This document shows positions 8,289-16,673 of a stretch of DNA of 64,000 nucleotides, in pieces (position 1 is the first letter of the stretch; each line of letters begins with the position of its first letter). The position numbers and the translations under genes are program-made. Where the stretch lies: the NCBI RefSeq assembly GCF_033406955.1, contig NZ_CP137734.1, forward strand, positions 2,232,001 through 2,296,000, in the 5' to 3' direction. This DNA comes from Streptomyces violaceoruber (lineage in GTDB: Bacteria; Actinomycetota; Actinomycetes; Streptomycetales; Streptomycetaceae). Under the pieces are notes generated by a model. The model did no database searches. It had not been told where the DNA came from and saw only the letters and a list, made by a program, of their open reading frames with translations.

Positions 8289-9827
8289 TTATTCCCCGTG
8301 TGTGTTCCGGGACGCCTTGGCGGGCTGCTTCCCCGCGGCCTTCTCGACGGGGTTCTGCTTCCAGTCCGGGTGGCCGGGCATCGGCGGGGTCTTCGCGCCG
8401 TACAGCCAGGCCCGGAAGAAGCCGCCCAGGTCCCGGCCGGAGGTCTCGGAGGCGAGCCGGACGAAGTCGGCGGTCGTCGCCGTGCCGTCCTGGTTGCGGG
8501 CGACCCACGCGCGCTCGACGCGTTCGAAGGCGGGGCGGCCGATCTCCTGGCGCAGGGCGTAGAGCACGAGCGCGGCGCCGTCGTAGACGTTGGCGCGGAA
8601 GATCCCGGTCTTGCTGCCGTTCTTCGGCGGCTTGGGGGCGGCGGGCGGTCCGCCCGCCGTGCGCCAGCGGTCGGAGGCCCCGTAGGCGGCCTTCATACGG
8701 GCCGCCACGGTCTTGTCCGCGGTCTCCTCCGCGTACAGCGCCTCGTACCAGGTGGCGTGGCCCTCGTTGAGCCACAGGTCGGACCAGGTGGCCGGGCTGA
8801 CGCTGTTGCCGAACCACGAGTGGGCCAGCTCGTGCACCATGATCGACTCGACGTACCACTTCGGGTAGGCCGGCTCGGTGAACAGCTCCCGCTCGAAGAG
8901 GGTGAGTGTCTGGGTCTCGAGTTCGAAGCCGGTGGTGGCGTCGGCCATGAGCAGGCCGTACGTCTCGAAGGGGTAGCGCCCGACCTTCTGCTCCATCCAC
9001 GTGATCTGGCCGGGGGTCTTCTCCAGCCACGGTTCGAGCGCCGCGCGGTGCTCGCTCGGCACCACGTCCCGGACGGGCAGTCCGTGCGGCCCGGCGCGGT
9101 GCAGCACCGTGGAGCGGCCGATGGACACCTGGGCCAGTTCGGTGGCCATGGGGTGCGGGCTCCGGTAGGTCCAGGTGGTCGATCCGTCCGTGCGGTCCAC
9201 GCGGGTCGGCAGGCCGTTCGCGACGGCCGTGAGCCCGTCGGGGGCGGTGATGTGGAAGGTGAACCGCGCCTTGTCGGAGGGATGGTCGTTGCAGGGGAAC
9301 ACCAGGTGGGCGACGTCCGCCTGGTTGGCCATGGCCAGGCCGTCGGCGGTGCGCACCCAGCCGCCCTGACGGTCCTCGGAATACACCGGGTCGCTGCTGT
9401 GCCGCACGGTGATCCGCGTCCAGTCTCCCTCGTCGAGCGCGTCCTCGGGCGTCACGACGAGGTCCTCGCCCGCGGTGGCGAAGCCGGCGGGGTCGCCGTC
9501 GACCTCGACCGAGTCGACCTTCCCGTGGGCGAAGTCGAGGTTGATCCGGTCCAGGTCGGCGGTCGTCCGGACCTCGATGGTGGTGACGGCCTTCAGCGGC
9601 TCGTTGTTGCTGCCGGAGTAGGTGAAGGAGAGGTCGTACGCCGCCACGTCGTACCCGGGGTTGCCCAGCTGCGGGAAGAGGCGGTCACCGACGCCCAGCG
9701 GGGTCGGCGGGGCGCTCGCGGCGACCAGGCAGACGGAGACGGCGGAGGCGAGCAGCGCCACGGCCCTGAGCCGGCGCCGGGCGCGTGCGCGGAGTCGCGG
9801 AGTCGGGGGGTGAGGGGTGTGCAGCAT
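8289..9827 (-). CDS. exported M1-family (gluzincin) metallopeptidase
   Basis: 512 residues with an Arg-rich N-terminus and a hydrophobic stretch (about 21-38), so secreted or membrane-anchored. The aminopeptidase N-type N-terminal beta domain is followed by the gluzincin core: zinc site HELAH at 332-336 and the third ligand Glu355 in WLNEGHATW. A GFELETQTLTL segment occupies the place of the family's substrate-binding exopeptidase motif but is not the classical GAMEN. The last ~40 residues are Lys/Pro-rich. It is shorter than full aminopeptidase N because it lacks the large C-terminal helical domain, as usual for this actinobacterial subgroup. The ATG has GGGGG directly upstream. The downstream hflX is 147 nt away and probably separately transcribed. 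Confidence 0.88.
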   Translation of the reverse strand: MLHTPHPPTPRLRARARRRLRAVALLASAVSVCLVAASAPPTPLGVGDRLFPQLGNPGYDVAAYDLSFTYSGSNNEPLKAVTTIEVRTTADLDRINLDFAHGKVDSVEVDGDPAGFATAGEDLVVTPEDALDEGDWTRITVRHSSDPVYSEDRQGGWVRTADGLAMANQADVAHLVFPCNDHPSDKARFTFHITAPDGLTAVANGLPTRVDRTDGSTTWTYRSPHPMATELAQVSIGRSTVLHRAGPHGLPVRDVVPSEHRAALEPWLEKTPGQITWMEQKVGRYPFETYGLLMADATTGFELETQTLTLFERELFTEPAYPKWYVESIMVHELAHSWFGNSVSPATWSDLWLNEGHATWYEALYAEETADKTVAARMKAAYGASDRWRTAGGPPAAPKPPKNGSKTGIFRANVYDGAALVLYALRQEIGRPAFERVERAWVARNQDGTATTADFVRLASETSGRDLGGFFRAWLYGAKTPPMPGHPDWKQNPVEKAAGKQPAKASRNTHGE

Positions 9828-9905
9828 CCCCCACGGCTATCAGCGCGCGCGTGTCCGACGGCGACGGCGCGCGCCCGGGGCACCCGAACGGGTTCGGCGC
9901 GGCGC

Positions 9906-10080
9906 GCCGGATCAGACGGGCACGGTGCGCGCTGCCGGATCAGACGGGCACGGTACGCGCTGCCGGATCAGACGGGCACGGTACGCGCTGCCGGACCAGG
10001 CGGTGCGGTGCACCGTGCCGGACCAGGCGGTGCGACACGTCGTGCCGGACCGGACGCGTACGGCGCCGTGTGCCGGATCA
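9906..10080. repeat. tandem array of a 27-28-bp unit running into the rshA stop codon
   Basis: Three nearly identical 28-bp units (GCCGGATCAGACGGGCACGG plus 8 nt) occupy 9906-9933, 9934-9961 and 9962-9989. Three degenerate 27-28-bp units beginning GCCGGACC follow to 10071, and a seventh partial unit contains the rshA stop codon (10080-10078). The array fills most of the 250-bp gap between rshA and the M1 peptidase. The unit length is not a multiple of three, so it is not a coding repeat. Confidence 0.9.
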
Positions 10081-12255
10081 CGCGCCGGCCGGCTGCGGCT
10101 GGGCCCGGCTGACGTCGTAGACGCCGGCCACGTCGCGCATGGCGCGCATGAGGGCGGGCAGCCGGGCGGCGTCCGGGAGTACGACGGTGTAGCTGTGCCG
10201 GACCCGCTGGCGGTCCGGGGGTTCGACGGTGGCGGAGACGATTTCGGCGCCTTCGAGGGCCATGGCCTCGGTGAGGTCGGCCAGGAGGTGCGGGCGGCCG
10301 AACGATTCGGCGAGCAGGGTCACCCGGCATCCGGTGCTCTCCCCCCAGCGCACACCGACCTCCGCGCGCCCGGTGCCCTTCATGCGCGCCACCACCGCGC
10401 ACTGGACGCGGTGCACGGTCACCACGCCTCCGCGCACGGCGAAACCGGTGATCTCGTCCGGCGGTACGGGGGTGCAGCAGCCGGCCAGCCGTACGGTCGC
10501 GCCCGGTGGGTCGACGAGGACGTCGGCGGCGGCGGGGCGGGCGGGTGCGGCGTCCGGGGCCGGTCGCGGCGCGTCCGGGTGGGCGTGGGGCTCGGGTGCG
10601 GCGGGTCCGCGGGGCGGCTCCTGCGCCTCGGGCGCCGCTTCCGGGTGGGCGGCGAGCCGGCGCTGGATGGCGATCCGCGCGGCCGGGGTGTGGGCGTGCT
10701 CCAGCCACTCCCTGGAGGGCTCGGAGGCGGGGTCCTGGCCCATCAGGAGCTGCACGGTGTCGCCGTCCCGCAGCACCGTGCTCATGGGCGCCAGCCGCCC
10801 GTTGACCCGGGCGCCGATGGTCGCGTGGGCGTCCTCGCCGTACTGGGCGTAGGCGGCGTCGACGCAGGTCGCGCCGTCGGGGAGGCCGAGGGTGCCGCCG
10901 TCGGGGCGGAAGACGGTGATCTCGCGGTCCTGGGCGAGGTCCTCGCGGAGGGTGGACCAGAACGTGTCGGGGTCGGGGGCGCCGCGCTGCCAGTCGAGCA
11001 GCCGGGAGAGCCAGCCGGGCCGGGTGGGGTCGGCGCGCTCGCCGTCGCCCGCGCTCTGCTCCTCCGCCGGAGGCGCGTACGGGTTGCCGAGCGCGACCAC
11101 ACCGGCCTCGGCGACCTTGTGCATCTGGTGGGTGCGGATGAGGACTTCGACGACCTGGCCGTCCTCCGCGCGGGCCACCGCCGTGTGCAGCGACTGGTAG
11201 AGGTTGAACTTGGGGACGGCGATGAAGTCCTTGAACTCCGAGACGACGGGCGTCATACAGGTGTGCAGCTCACCGAGGACGGCGTAGCAGTCGGCGTCCT
11301 CCTGGACGAGCACCAGGAGGCGGCCGAAGTCCGCGCCGCGGAGCGTGCCGCGCTTGCGGGAGACACGGTGTACCGAGACGAAGTGGCGCGGGCGGATGAG
11401 GACTTCGGCCTGGATGTCGGCCTCGCGCAGCACGCCCCGCACCTCGTCGGCGACCGCGGCGAGCGGGTCGTCCGCGCGGGCGGCGTTCTCCTGGACCAGC
11501 TCCCGCGTGTGCGCGTACTCCTCGGGGTGCATGACCGCGAAGACGAGGTCCTCCAGCTCGGACTTGAGCGCCTGCACGCCGAGCCGTTCGGCGAGCGGGA
11601 TGAGGACGTCGCGGGTGACCTTGGCGATGCGTTCCTGCTTCTCGCGGCGCATGACACCGAGGGTGCGCATGTTGTGCAGCCGGTCGGCGAGTTTGATCGA
11701 CATCACGCGGACGTCGTTGCCGGTGGCGAGGAGCATCTTGCGGAAGGTCTCGGGCTCGGCGGCGGCGCCGTAGTCGACCTTCTCCAGCTTGGTGACGCCG
11801 TCCACGAGGTAGCGGACCTCGGCGCCGAACTGCTCGCCGACCTGATCGAGCGTCACCTCGGTGTCCTCGACGGTGTCGTGGAGGAGCGAGGCGGTCAGGG
11901 TGGTGGTCTCCGCGCCCAGTTCGGCGAGGATCAGGGTGACGGCGAGCGGGTGGGTGATGTACGGCTCGCCGCTCTTGCGCATCTGCCCGCGGTGCGAGGA
12001 CTCGGCCAGGACGTAGGCGCGGCGCAGCGGGTCGAGGTCGGCGTCGGGGTGGTGGGCGCGGTGGGCCTCGACGACGTGGCCGATGGCGTCGGGCAGGCCA
12101 CGGCTGCGGGTGGCGGAGCCGAGCAGGGCGGCCCGGCCGAGGCGGCGCAGGTCGATCCGGGGGCGGGCCTTCCTGCGGGGCGCCGGCGTGACGGCACCGG
12201 TGGCCGCGGGCGGCACGGGTCCCGGGCTCGCTGGATTCACGGCCTCCGCATTCAT
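10078..12255 (-). CDS. rshA: RelA/SpoT-homologue RshA, (p)ppGpp hydrolase with degenerate synthetase domain
   Basis: 725 residues starting at ATG 12255, with GGAGGTG directly upstream; an upstream in-frame codon at 12306 is rejected. Domains in order: HD hydrolase with SHRGQMRKSGEPYITHP, LLHDTVEDT and ADRLHNMRT all intact; synthetase domain with FKDFIAVPKFNLYQSLHTAV and EVLIRT retained; TGS (ITVFRPDGGTLGLPDGATCVDAAY); a zinc-finger-like segment around LAGCCTPVPPDEI; and a C-terminal ACT domain. In canonical Rel proteins the synthetase carries a DLVGVR stretch with a catalytic Asp and a later AHWKYK stretch. Here these read FGRLLVLVQ and ALGNPY. I therefore infer a hydrolase-dominant enzyme that balances the main RelA synthetase encoded elsewhere. 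Confidence 0.92.
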   Translation of the reverse strand: MNAEAVNPASPGPVPPAATGAVTPAPRRKARPRIDLRRLGRAALLGSATRSRGLPDAIGHVVEAHRAHHPDADLDPLRRAYVLAESSHRGQMRKSGEPYITHPLAVTLILAELGAETTTLTASLLHDTVEDTEVTLDQVGEQFGAEVRYLVDGVTKLEKVDYGAAAEPETFRKMLLATGNDVRVMSIKLADRLHNMRTLGVMRREKQERIAKVTRDVLIPLAERLGVQALKSELEDLVFAVMHPEEYAHTRELVQENAARADDPLAAVADEVRGVLREADIQAEVLIRPRHFVSVHRVSRKRGTLRGADFGRLLVLVQEDADCYAVLGELHTCMTPVVSEFKDFIAVPKFNLYQSLHTAVARAEDGQVVEVLIRTHQMHKVAEAGVVALGNPYAPPAEEQSAGDGERADPTRPGWLSRLLDWQRGAPDPDTFWSTLREDLAQDREITVFRPDGGTLGLPDGATCVDAAYAQYGEDAHATIGARVNGRLAPMSTVLRDGDTVQLLMGQDPASEPSREWLEHAHTPAARIAIQRRLAAHPEAAPEAQEPPRGPAAPEPHAHPDAPRPAPDAAPARPAAADVLVDPPGATVRLAGCCTPVPPDEITGFAVRGGVVTVHRVQCAVVARMKGTGRAEVGVRWGESTGCRVTLLAESFGRPHLLADLTEAMALEGAEIVSATVEPPDRQRVRHSYTVVLPDAARLPALMRAMRDVAGVYDVSRAQPQPAGA

Positions 12256-12501
12256 GGGCACCTCCGGCTGCGCGGACCGGCGGACGGGGAATCCCAGGGC
12301 GGACACGGCTCAGGGGATGCTGTCGGTCCCCCGTCCGGGCCGGTGCTTGATGCTATCGAGCCCATCACGTGCGGCCGACCGCCTCTCGCCGAGCGTGAAA
12401 CGGATCACCCATTCGAGCGATGGTCCGAGGGTTTACGTTTTCGCACTGAGTGTCATGGACCGAGCTGTGGTTCACCGCGGTCCGGGTGACCGGGTCGTGG
12501 T

Positions 12502-13371
12502 TCAGGCGAGTACCCCTTCCAGCCAGGCGGAGTCGAACTCGCCCTCCGCGACGATCACGGCCGGCCCCGTCATCTCGATCTCGCCGTCCGGGCGCTCGGT
12601 GATCACCAGGGTGCCGCCGGGCACGTCGACGGTGTAGGTGGCCGGGGTCCCGGTGGCCGCGGGGTCGAGGCCGTCCCGGCGGGCGGTGGCGACGGCGACG
12701 GCGCACGCGCCCGTACCGCAGGAGCGGGTCTCGCCGGAGCCGCGCTCGTGCACGCGCATCGCGACGTGGCGGGGGCCCCGGTCGACCACGAACTCGACGT
12801 TGACCCCGTCCGGATAGGCGCCGGCGGGCGCGTGCGAGGGCGGGGCGTACAGGTCGCCCGCGTGGTCGAGGTCGGCGACGAAGGCGACCGCGTGCGGGTT
12901 GCCCATGTTCACGTTCCGCGCGGGCCACTCGCGCTCGCCCACGCTCACCTCGACGTCGCCCGCGGGCAGCAGCGCCCGGCCCATGCCGACGGTGACGTCG
13001 CCGTTCTTGGCGATGTGCACGGTCTTCACGCCCCCGCGCGTGGCGACGGCGAGGTCTCCCTCGGTGACGTGCCCGGCGTGCTGGAGGTAGCGCGCGAAGA
13101 CCCGCACGCCGTTGCCGCACATCTCCGCGACCGAGCCGTCGCCGTTGCGGTAGTCCATGAACCACTCCGCCTCGGCGGCCATGCCCCGGGCCTCGGGGTG
13201 CGCCGCGGACCGCACCACGTGCAGCAGGCCGTCCCCGCCGAGGCCCGCTCGGCGGTCGCACAGGGCGGCGACGGCGGCGGGGGGCAGGTCGAGGGCGTTC
13301 TCCGGGTCGGGAACGATCACGAAGTCGTTCTCGGTGCCGTGACCCTTGAGGAAAGCGATCCGCGTGCTCAT
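12502..13371 (-). CDS. dapF: diaminopimelate epimerase
   Basis: 289 residues, usual length. Converts LL- to meso-diaminopimelate for lysine and peptidoglycan synthesis; Streptomyces walls contain LL-DAP, so its main duty there is the lysine branch. The two catalytic cysteines are seen: Cys85 in EMCGNGVR and Cys218 in SCGTGACA, with the substrate-binding NVNMGNPH near 153-160 and the GTENDF start segment. The ATG start has GAGGA almost abutting it, closer than ideal, but no better start exists. It lies between rshA and a small membrane protein on the same strand, in the order found across Streptomyces. Confidence 0.95.
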   Translation of the reverse strand: MSTRIAFLKGHGTENDFVIVPDPENALDLPPAAVAALCDRRAGLGGDGLLHVVRSAAHPEARGMAAEAEWFMDYRNGDGSVAEMCGNGVRVFARYLQHAGHVTEGDLAVATRGGVKTVHIAKNGDVTVGMGRALLPAGDVEVSVGEREWPARNVNMGNPHAVAFVADLDHAGDLYAPPSHAPAGAYPDGVNVEFVVDRGPRHVAMRVHERGSGETRSCGTGACAVAVATARRDGLDPAATGTPATYTVDVPGGTLVITERPDGEIEMTGPAVIVAEGEFDSAWLEGVLA

Positions 13372-13443
13372 TCCTCGATCGTACGGGGTGGGTGCACCAC
13401 GGCGACGAGGGGCGGAGCCGGGCCCGGGGGCGGGAGGGCCCCG

Positions 13444-13941
13444 TCAGCCCCGAAGGCGGGCGACCCGCCACACGGCCAGGACGACGACCGCGGCGACGGC
13501 CAGGGCGTACACGAGGATCGTCCGCCAGTCGGCTCGGCGCCCCGAGCCGCGCTGGGGCAGGCCCGGCCAGGTGTAGCCGACCCGGCGGGCGGCCATCATG
13601 CCCCAGCCGGCCGCGCAGGAGCAGATCAGCAGTCCCAGCATCGCGATCACGGCGCCGCTGTCGCCGAAGTCGAAGGCGAGCGGGAAGGCGAACATCAGGG
13701 AGCCGAGCGCGGCCAGGCACACGATGGGCGCGAGCTGCCAGATCCGCAGCCGGCGCTGGGGCCGCAACTCGACCTCGACCTCGGCCCCGTACATCTCGGC
13801 GGGCGCGGGGCCGTCGGAGACGCCGTCCGGCGTCTCGTCGGGACCGTCGGGGCTCAGGGCGCCGCCGTCCGGCTCAGGTCCGCCGTGGTCGGCGGTGCCG
13901 TGTTCGGTGCTCGGTGCGGTGTCGCGAGGGCCGGCCTCCAT
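13444..13941 (-). CDS. small conserved membrane protein
   Basis: 165 residues from ATG 13941, preceded by GGGAGGG. The first ~65 residues are acidic, Gly/Pro-rich and probably cytoplasmic. Three hydrophobic segments follow: about 72-93 (LAPIVCLAALGSLMFAF), 98-120 (AVIAMLGLLICSCAAGWG) and 145-160 (ILVYALAVAAVVVLAV). An amphipathic Arg-rich stretch lies between the second and third. No enzymatic motif is seen. It lies between miaA and dapF on the same strand; function unknown. Confidence 0.75.
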   Translation of the reverse strand: MEAGPRDTAPSTEHGTADHGGPEPDGGALSPDGPDETPDGVSDGPAPAEMYGAEVEVELRPQRRLRIWQLAPIVCLAALGSLMFAFPLAFDFGDSGAVIAMLGLLICSCAAGWGMMAARRVGYTWPGLPQRGSGRRADWRTILVYALAVAAVVVLAVWRVARLRG

Positions 13942-14048
13942 CGCCACGCGCCCTCCCAACTAGGACTCACTCGGTCGATCGAAGCTCGATGATGGCACGC
14001 CACCGAAGGCCCGGATGACGGCCGGGGCGTCCCGATGCCATCACGTGA

Positions 14049-14987
14049 TCAGGCTGTAACCGGTCGTTCGACCAACGACAGGGCGAGTCGCGGAAGTTCC
14101 GTGCGATCCGCCACACCCCCACTCAACCAGTGCACCCGCGGGTCGCGCCTGAACCACGAATCCTGACGGCGCGCGAAGCGCTTGGTGGCACGGACGGTCT
14201 CGGCACGTGCCTCGTCGAGCGTGCACTCGCCGGCGAGCGCCGCGAGGACCTGCTGGTAGCCGAGCGCGCGGGACGCCGTACGCCCCTCACGCAACCCCTG
14301 CGCCTCCAGTGCGCGCACCTCGTCGACCAGACCGGCCTCCCACATCCGGTCGACGCGCAGGGCGATGCGCTCGTGCAGCTCGGGGCGGGCCACGTCGACG
14401 CCGATCTGCACGGTGTCGTAGACGGAGTCGTGACCGGGGAGGTTGGCGGTGAAGGGCCGGCCGGTGATCTCGATCACCTCGAGGGCGCGCACGATGCGAC
14501 GCCCGTTGCTGGGCAGGATGGCCCGCGCCGCCTCCGGGTCGGCGACGGCCAGCCGGGCGTGCAGCGCACCCGGGCCGCGCAGTTCGAGCTCCTCCTCGAG
14601 GCGGGCCCTGATCCCGGGGTCGGTACCGGGGAACTCCAGGTTGTCGACGGCCCCGCGGACGTAGAGACCGGAACCGCCGACGAGGATCGGCCAGCGTCCT
14701 TCGGCGAGCAGCGCGTCGATCCGCTCGCGCGCGAGGCGCTGGTACTCGGCGACGGACGCCGTGACCGTCACGTCCCAGATGTCCAGCAGGTGGTGCGGGA
14801 CGCCACCGCGTTCCTCGGGCGTCAGTTTGGCGGTGCCGATGTCCATCCCTCGGTAGAGCTGCATGGAGTCGGCGTTGACGACCTCGCCGCCGAGCCGCTG
14901 GGCCAGGAAGACGCCCAGATCGGACTTTCCGGCCGCGGTGGGTCCGACTACGGCGATGACGCGGGGGGCGGGGGGTGCGCTGCTCAC
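14049..14987 (-). CDS. miaA: tRNA dimethylallyltransferase MiaA
   Basis: 312 residues starting at GTG 14987. It transfers a dimethylallyl group to N6 of A37 in tRNAs reading UNN codons; MiaB, encoded about 1.7 kb away in this window, then thiomethylates the product. The P-loop VGPTAAGKSDL is at about 14-24, followed by NADSMQLYRGMDIGTAK (Asp and Gln that contact the base and pyrophosphate), GGSGLYVRG and the C-terminal RQDSWFRRDPRVHWL. Length and motif order are standard. Confidence 0.96.
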   Translation of the reverse strand: MSSAPPAPRVIAVVGPTAAGKSDLGVFLAQRLGGEVVNADSMQLYRGMDIGTAKLTPEERGGVPHHLLDIWDVTVTASVAEYQRLARERIDALLAEGRWPILVGGSGLYVRGAVDNLEFPGTDPGIRARLEEELELRGPGALHARLAVADPEAARAILPSNGRRIVRALEVIEITGRPFTANLPGHDSVYDTVQIGVDVARPELHERIALRVDRMWEAGLVDEVRALEAQGLREGRTASRALGYQQVLAALAGECTLDEARAETVRATKRFARRQDSWFRRDPRVHWLSGGVADRTELPRLALSLVERPVTA

Positions 14988-15169
14988 CGCACCAGTCTCG
15001 CAAACCTCTCACCTCGCCCTCGAACGAGTTACGTGACGGTCCGCGTCCGGGGTCGTTGCCCGTTGCGAGGTTCCCGCTCCCCGGGGAACCGGGTCATGGC
15101 CCCGGTCACGCAAACGGACGCACCGGATGCCGCGGGATTTCGCCCGCACGAGTAACGTATGGAGTTGAT

Positions 15170-15457
15170 ATGGGCGTTTTTACACGGCTTTTTCGGAGGT
15201 CGAAGAAGTCCGAGGCGGCGTCGGGCGCGGAGACGCGGACCGACGTCCCGGACACCGGGAGCGCGGCGGAGGCGAAGGCGGCGGAGGCCGCCGGGGCGGC
15301 CGAGCCCGCCGACGCCGGTCCGCGGAACACGGCGGAGGCCGGCGAGGCCGACGGGACCTCCGCCGAGGCCGGCGACCCGGAGAGCGTCGGCATCCCCAAG
15401 CAGCAGTCCGCAGGGGAGGCCGTCGACAACGAGGCCGACAAGGGCGCCCGCACCTGA
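15170..15457 (+). CDS. small acidic Ala/Glu-rich protein of unknown function
   Basis: 95 residues from ATG 15170, with GGAG 5 nt upstream. It opens MGVFTRLFRRSKKSEAAS: a short amphipathic basic head followed by an Ala/Glu/Gly-rich low-complexity body with no predicted fold. The end (ESVGIPKQQSAGEAVDNEAD) is less biased and looks like a conserved tail. It is 24 nt upstream of the antitoxin-like gene on the same strand, so the two are probably co-transcribed. No function can be assigned. Confidence 0.7.
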   Translation: MGVFTRLFRRSKKSEAASGAETRTDVPDTGSAAEAKAAEAAGAAEPADAGPRNTAEAGEADGTSAEAGDPESVGIPKQQSAGEAVDNEADKGART

Positions 15458-15481
15458 CTGCCCCGTGAGGGAAGGCGAACC

Positions 15482-15775
15482 ATGGGTCTCCTGGACAACT
15501 TGAAGGCCAGACTGGAACCGGCGAAGGGCAAGGTCTCCGACCTCGCGCAGCAGCACGGCGACAAGATCGATCGCGGTCTCGACAAGATGGCGCGGACCGT
15601 CGACGAGAGGACCAAGGGCAAGTACAGCGACCGGATCCAGACCGGCACGGGCAAGGCCAAGGGCGCCATGGACCGCCTCGCCCACAAGGACGACGGGGGC
15701 GGGGAAGAAGGCGGCGCCGCACCCGGCGGCACGCCCGGCGGCCCCCCTCCGGCCGGGCCGCCACCGGCTTCCTGA
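15482..15775 (+). CDS. MT0933-type antitoxin-like small protein
   Basis: 97 residues from ATG 15482. The first 70 residues match the pattern of the MT0933/Rv0909 antitoxin family: MGLLDNLKARLEPAKGK, then repeated amphipathic helices with YSDRIQTGTGKAKGAMDRL. The tail is Gly/Pro-rich. In mycobacteria the family partner is an SRPBCC-fold toxin encoded next to it. Here no such gene is adjacent: upstream is the small acidic protein and downstream a convergent unrelated gene. It may be an orphan antitoxin or may have another role; such orphans are common in Streptomyces. Confidence 0.75.
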   Translation: MGLLDNLKARLEPAKGKVSDLAQQHGDKIDRGLDKMARTVDERTKGKYSDRIQTGTGKAKGAMDRLAHKDDGGGEEGGAAPGGTPGGPPPAGPPPAS

Positions 15776-15788
15776 ACCGATCCGCCGC

Positions 15789-15833
15789 CGGACGGTCACG
15801 GAGCCCGGCCCCGGGCGGGCTCCGGGCCGTCCG
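15789..15833. terminator. interrupted hairpin between convergent genes
   Basis: CGGACGG and GGAGCCCG pair with CGGGCTCC and CCGTCCG across a short loop, with 3-4-nt internal bulges. It sits 13 nt after the antitoxin-like stop and about 80 nt beyond the end of the opposing gene. It is a plausible factor-independent terminator for the plus strand and possibly both. Confidence 0.6.
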
Positions 15834-15910
15834 CGGGCGCGTCGACGACTACGACACGGTGGCCGCGCGGTCGCTGCGACCGGGCGGCACCTCGCCGCTG
15901 CGTCCGTGCA

Positions 15911-16624
15911 CTACGACCAGGTCGCCACGATGTACCCGACCCCGTAGGGCGCGTCCTCGTACAGCAGCGCCCCGCCCAGGCCCGAGTCCCCGGCGGCACC
16001 CGCGAGGACCTGCCAGGGTGCCCGGCCCGACGCCTTGAGCTCGCGGGCCAGACCGGGGTCCAGGGCGGCGAGTGCGGCCGGGTCCGCCGTCTCCAGGGCG
16101 CGGCCCACCTCCGCGTCGAAGGGCGCCGCCCGCTCGTCGAGATAGCCGGGCGCCTTCAGGGTGCGGCACGCGCTGGCGTCGCCGAGCACCAGCAGCGCCG
16201 TCCGGCCGGCCCGCGCGGCGACGTCCCGGCCGACGGCGGCACAGCGCTCGGCGGACAGTTCTTCCCCCACCCCGATGACGTCGACGGGGACGTCGGTCCA
16301 CCCGGTCCGCGCGAGGAGCCAGGCGCCGACGGCGAGGCCGTGGGGCAGCTCGGCCCCGTCGGCACCGCCGCTGTCGGCGCCGAGGTACACCTCCACGTCC
16401 ACGCCGAAGCCGCGGAAGGAGCCCCGCGCACCGCGCGGATAGACCTCGGGCCCGGCGGAGTCCGCGGGTCCGACCACCACGAGCCGGTCGGGCCGGGAGG
16501 CGGCGAGCACACCCAGCGCGTCCGTGCACGCGGCGCGTGCGGCGTCCAGCTCGGGTGCGGCACCCGCGGCGACCTCCGGCACGAGGAGCGGCGGGCAGGG
16601 GCAGACGGCGGCGGCGACAAGCAT
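15911..16624 (-). CDS. class III extradiol dioxygenase-like protein (subunit B fold), probably not a classical dioxygenase
   Basis: 237 residues from ATG 16622-16624; the ribosome binding site is weak. The N-terminus MLVAAAVCPCPPLLVPEVA has the position and shape of the family's metal-site strand, but Cys replaces the His of the usual PHPP motif. Other family-like features are DRLVVVGPADSAG, the ELPHGLAVGAWLL stretch, LLVLGDASACRTLKAPGY and the C-terminal GGALLYEDAPYGVGYIVATW. The gene sits 49 nt downstream of miaB on the same strand and may be co-transcribed. Fold assignment is moderate, function unknown. Confidence 0.7.
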   Translation of the reverse strand: MLVAAAVCPCPPLLVPEVAAGAAPELDAARAACTDALGVLAASRPDRLVVVGPADSAGPEVYPRGARGSFRGFGVDVEVYLGADSGGADGAELPHGLAVGAWLLARTGWTDVPVDVIGVGEELSAERCAAVGRDVAARAGRTALLVLGDASACRTLKAPGYLDERAAPFDAEVGRALETADPAALAALDPGLARELKASGRAPWQVLAGAAGDSGLGGALLYEDAPYGVGYIVATWS

Positions 16625-16673
16625 GATCGGCAGCGTATCCCCGTGTCGCCGCCTCCCGGCGGTACCCCCGCGG

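Noticed and set aside
9906..10080. CRISPR array
   Set aside because: The units are directly adjacent without unique spacers and the later copies degenerate; it is a simple tandem repeat.
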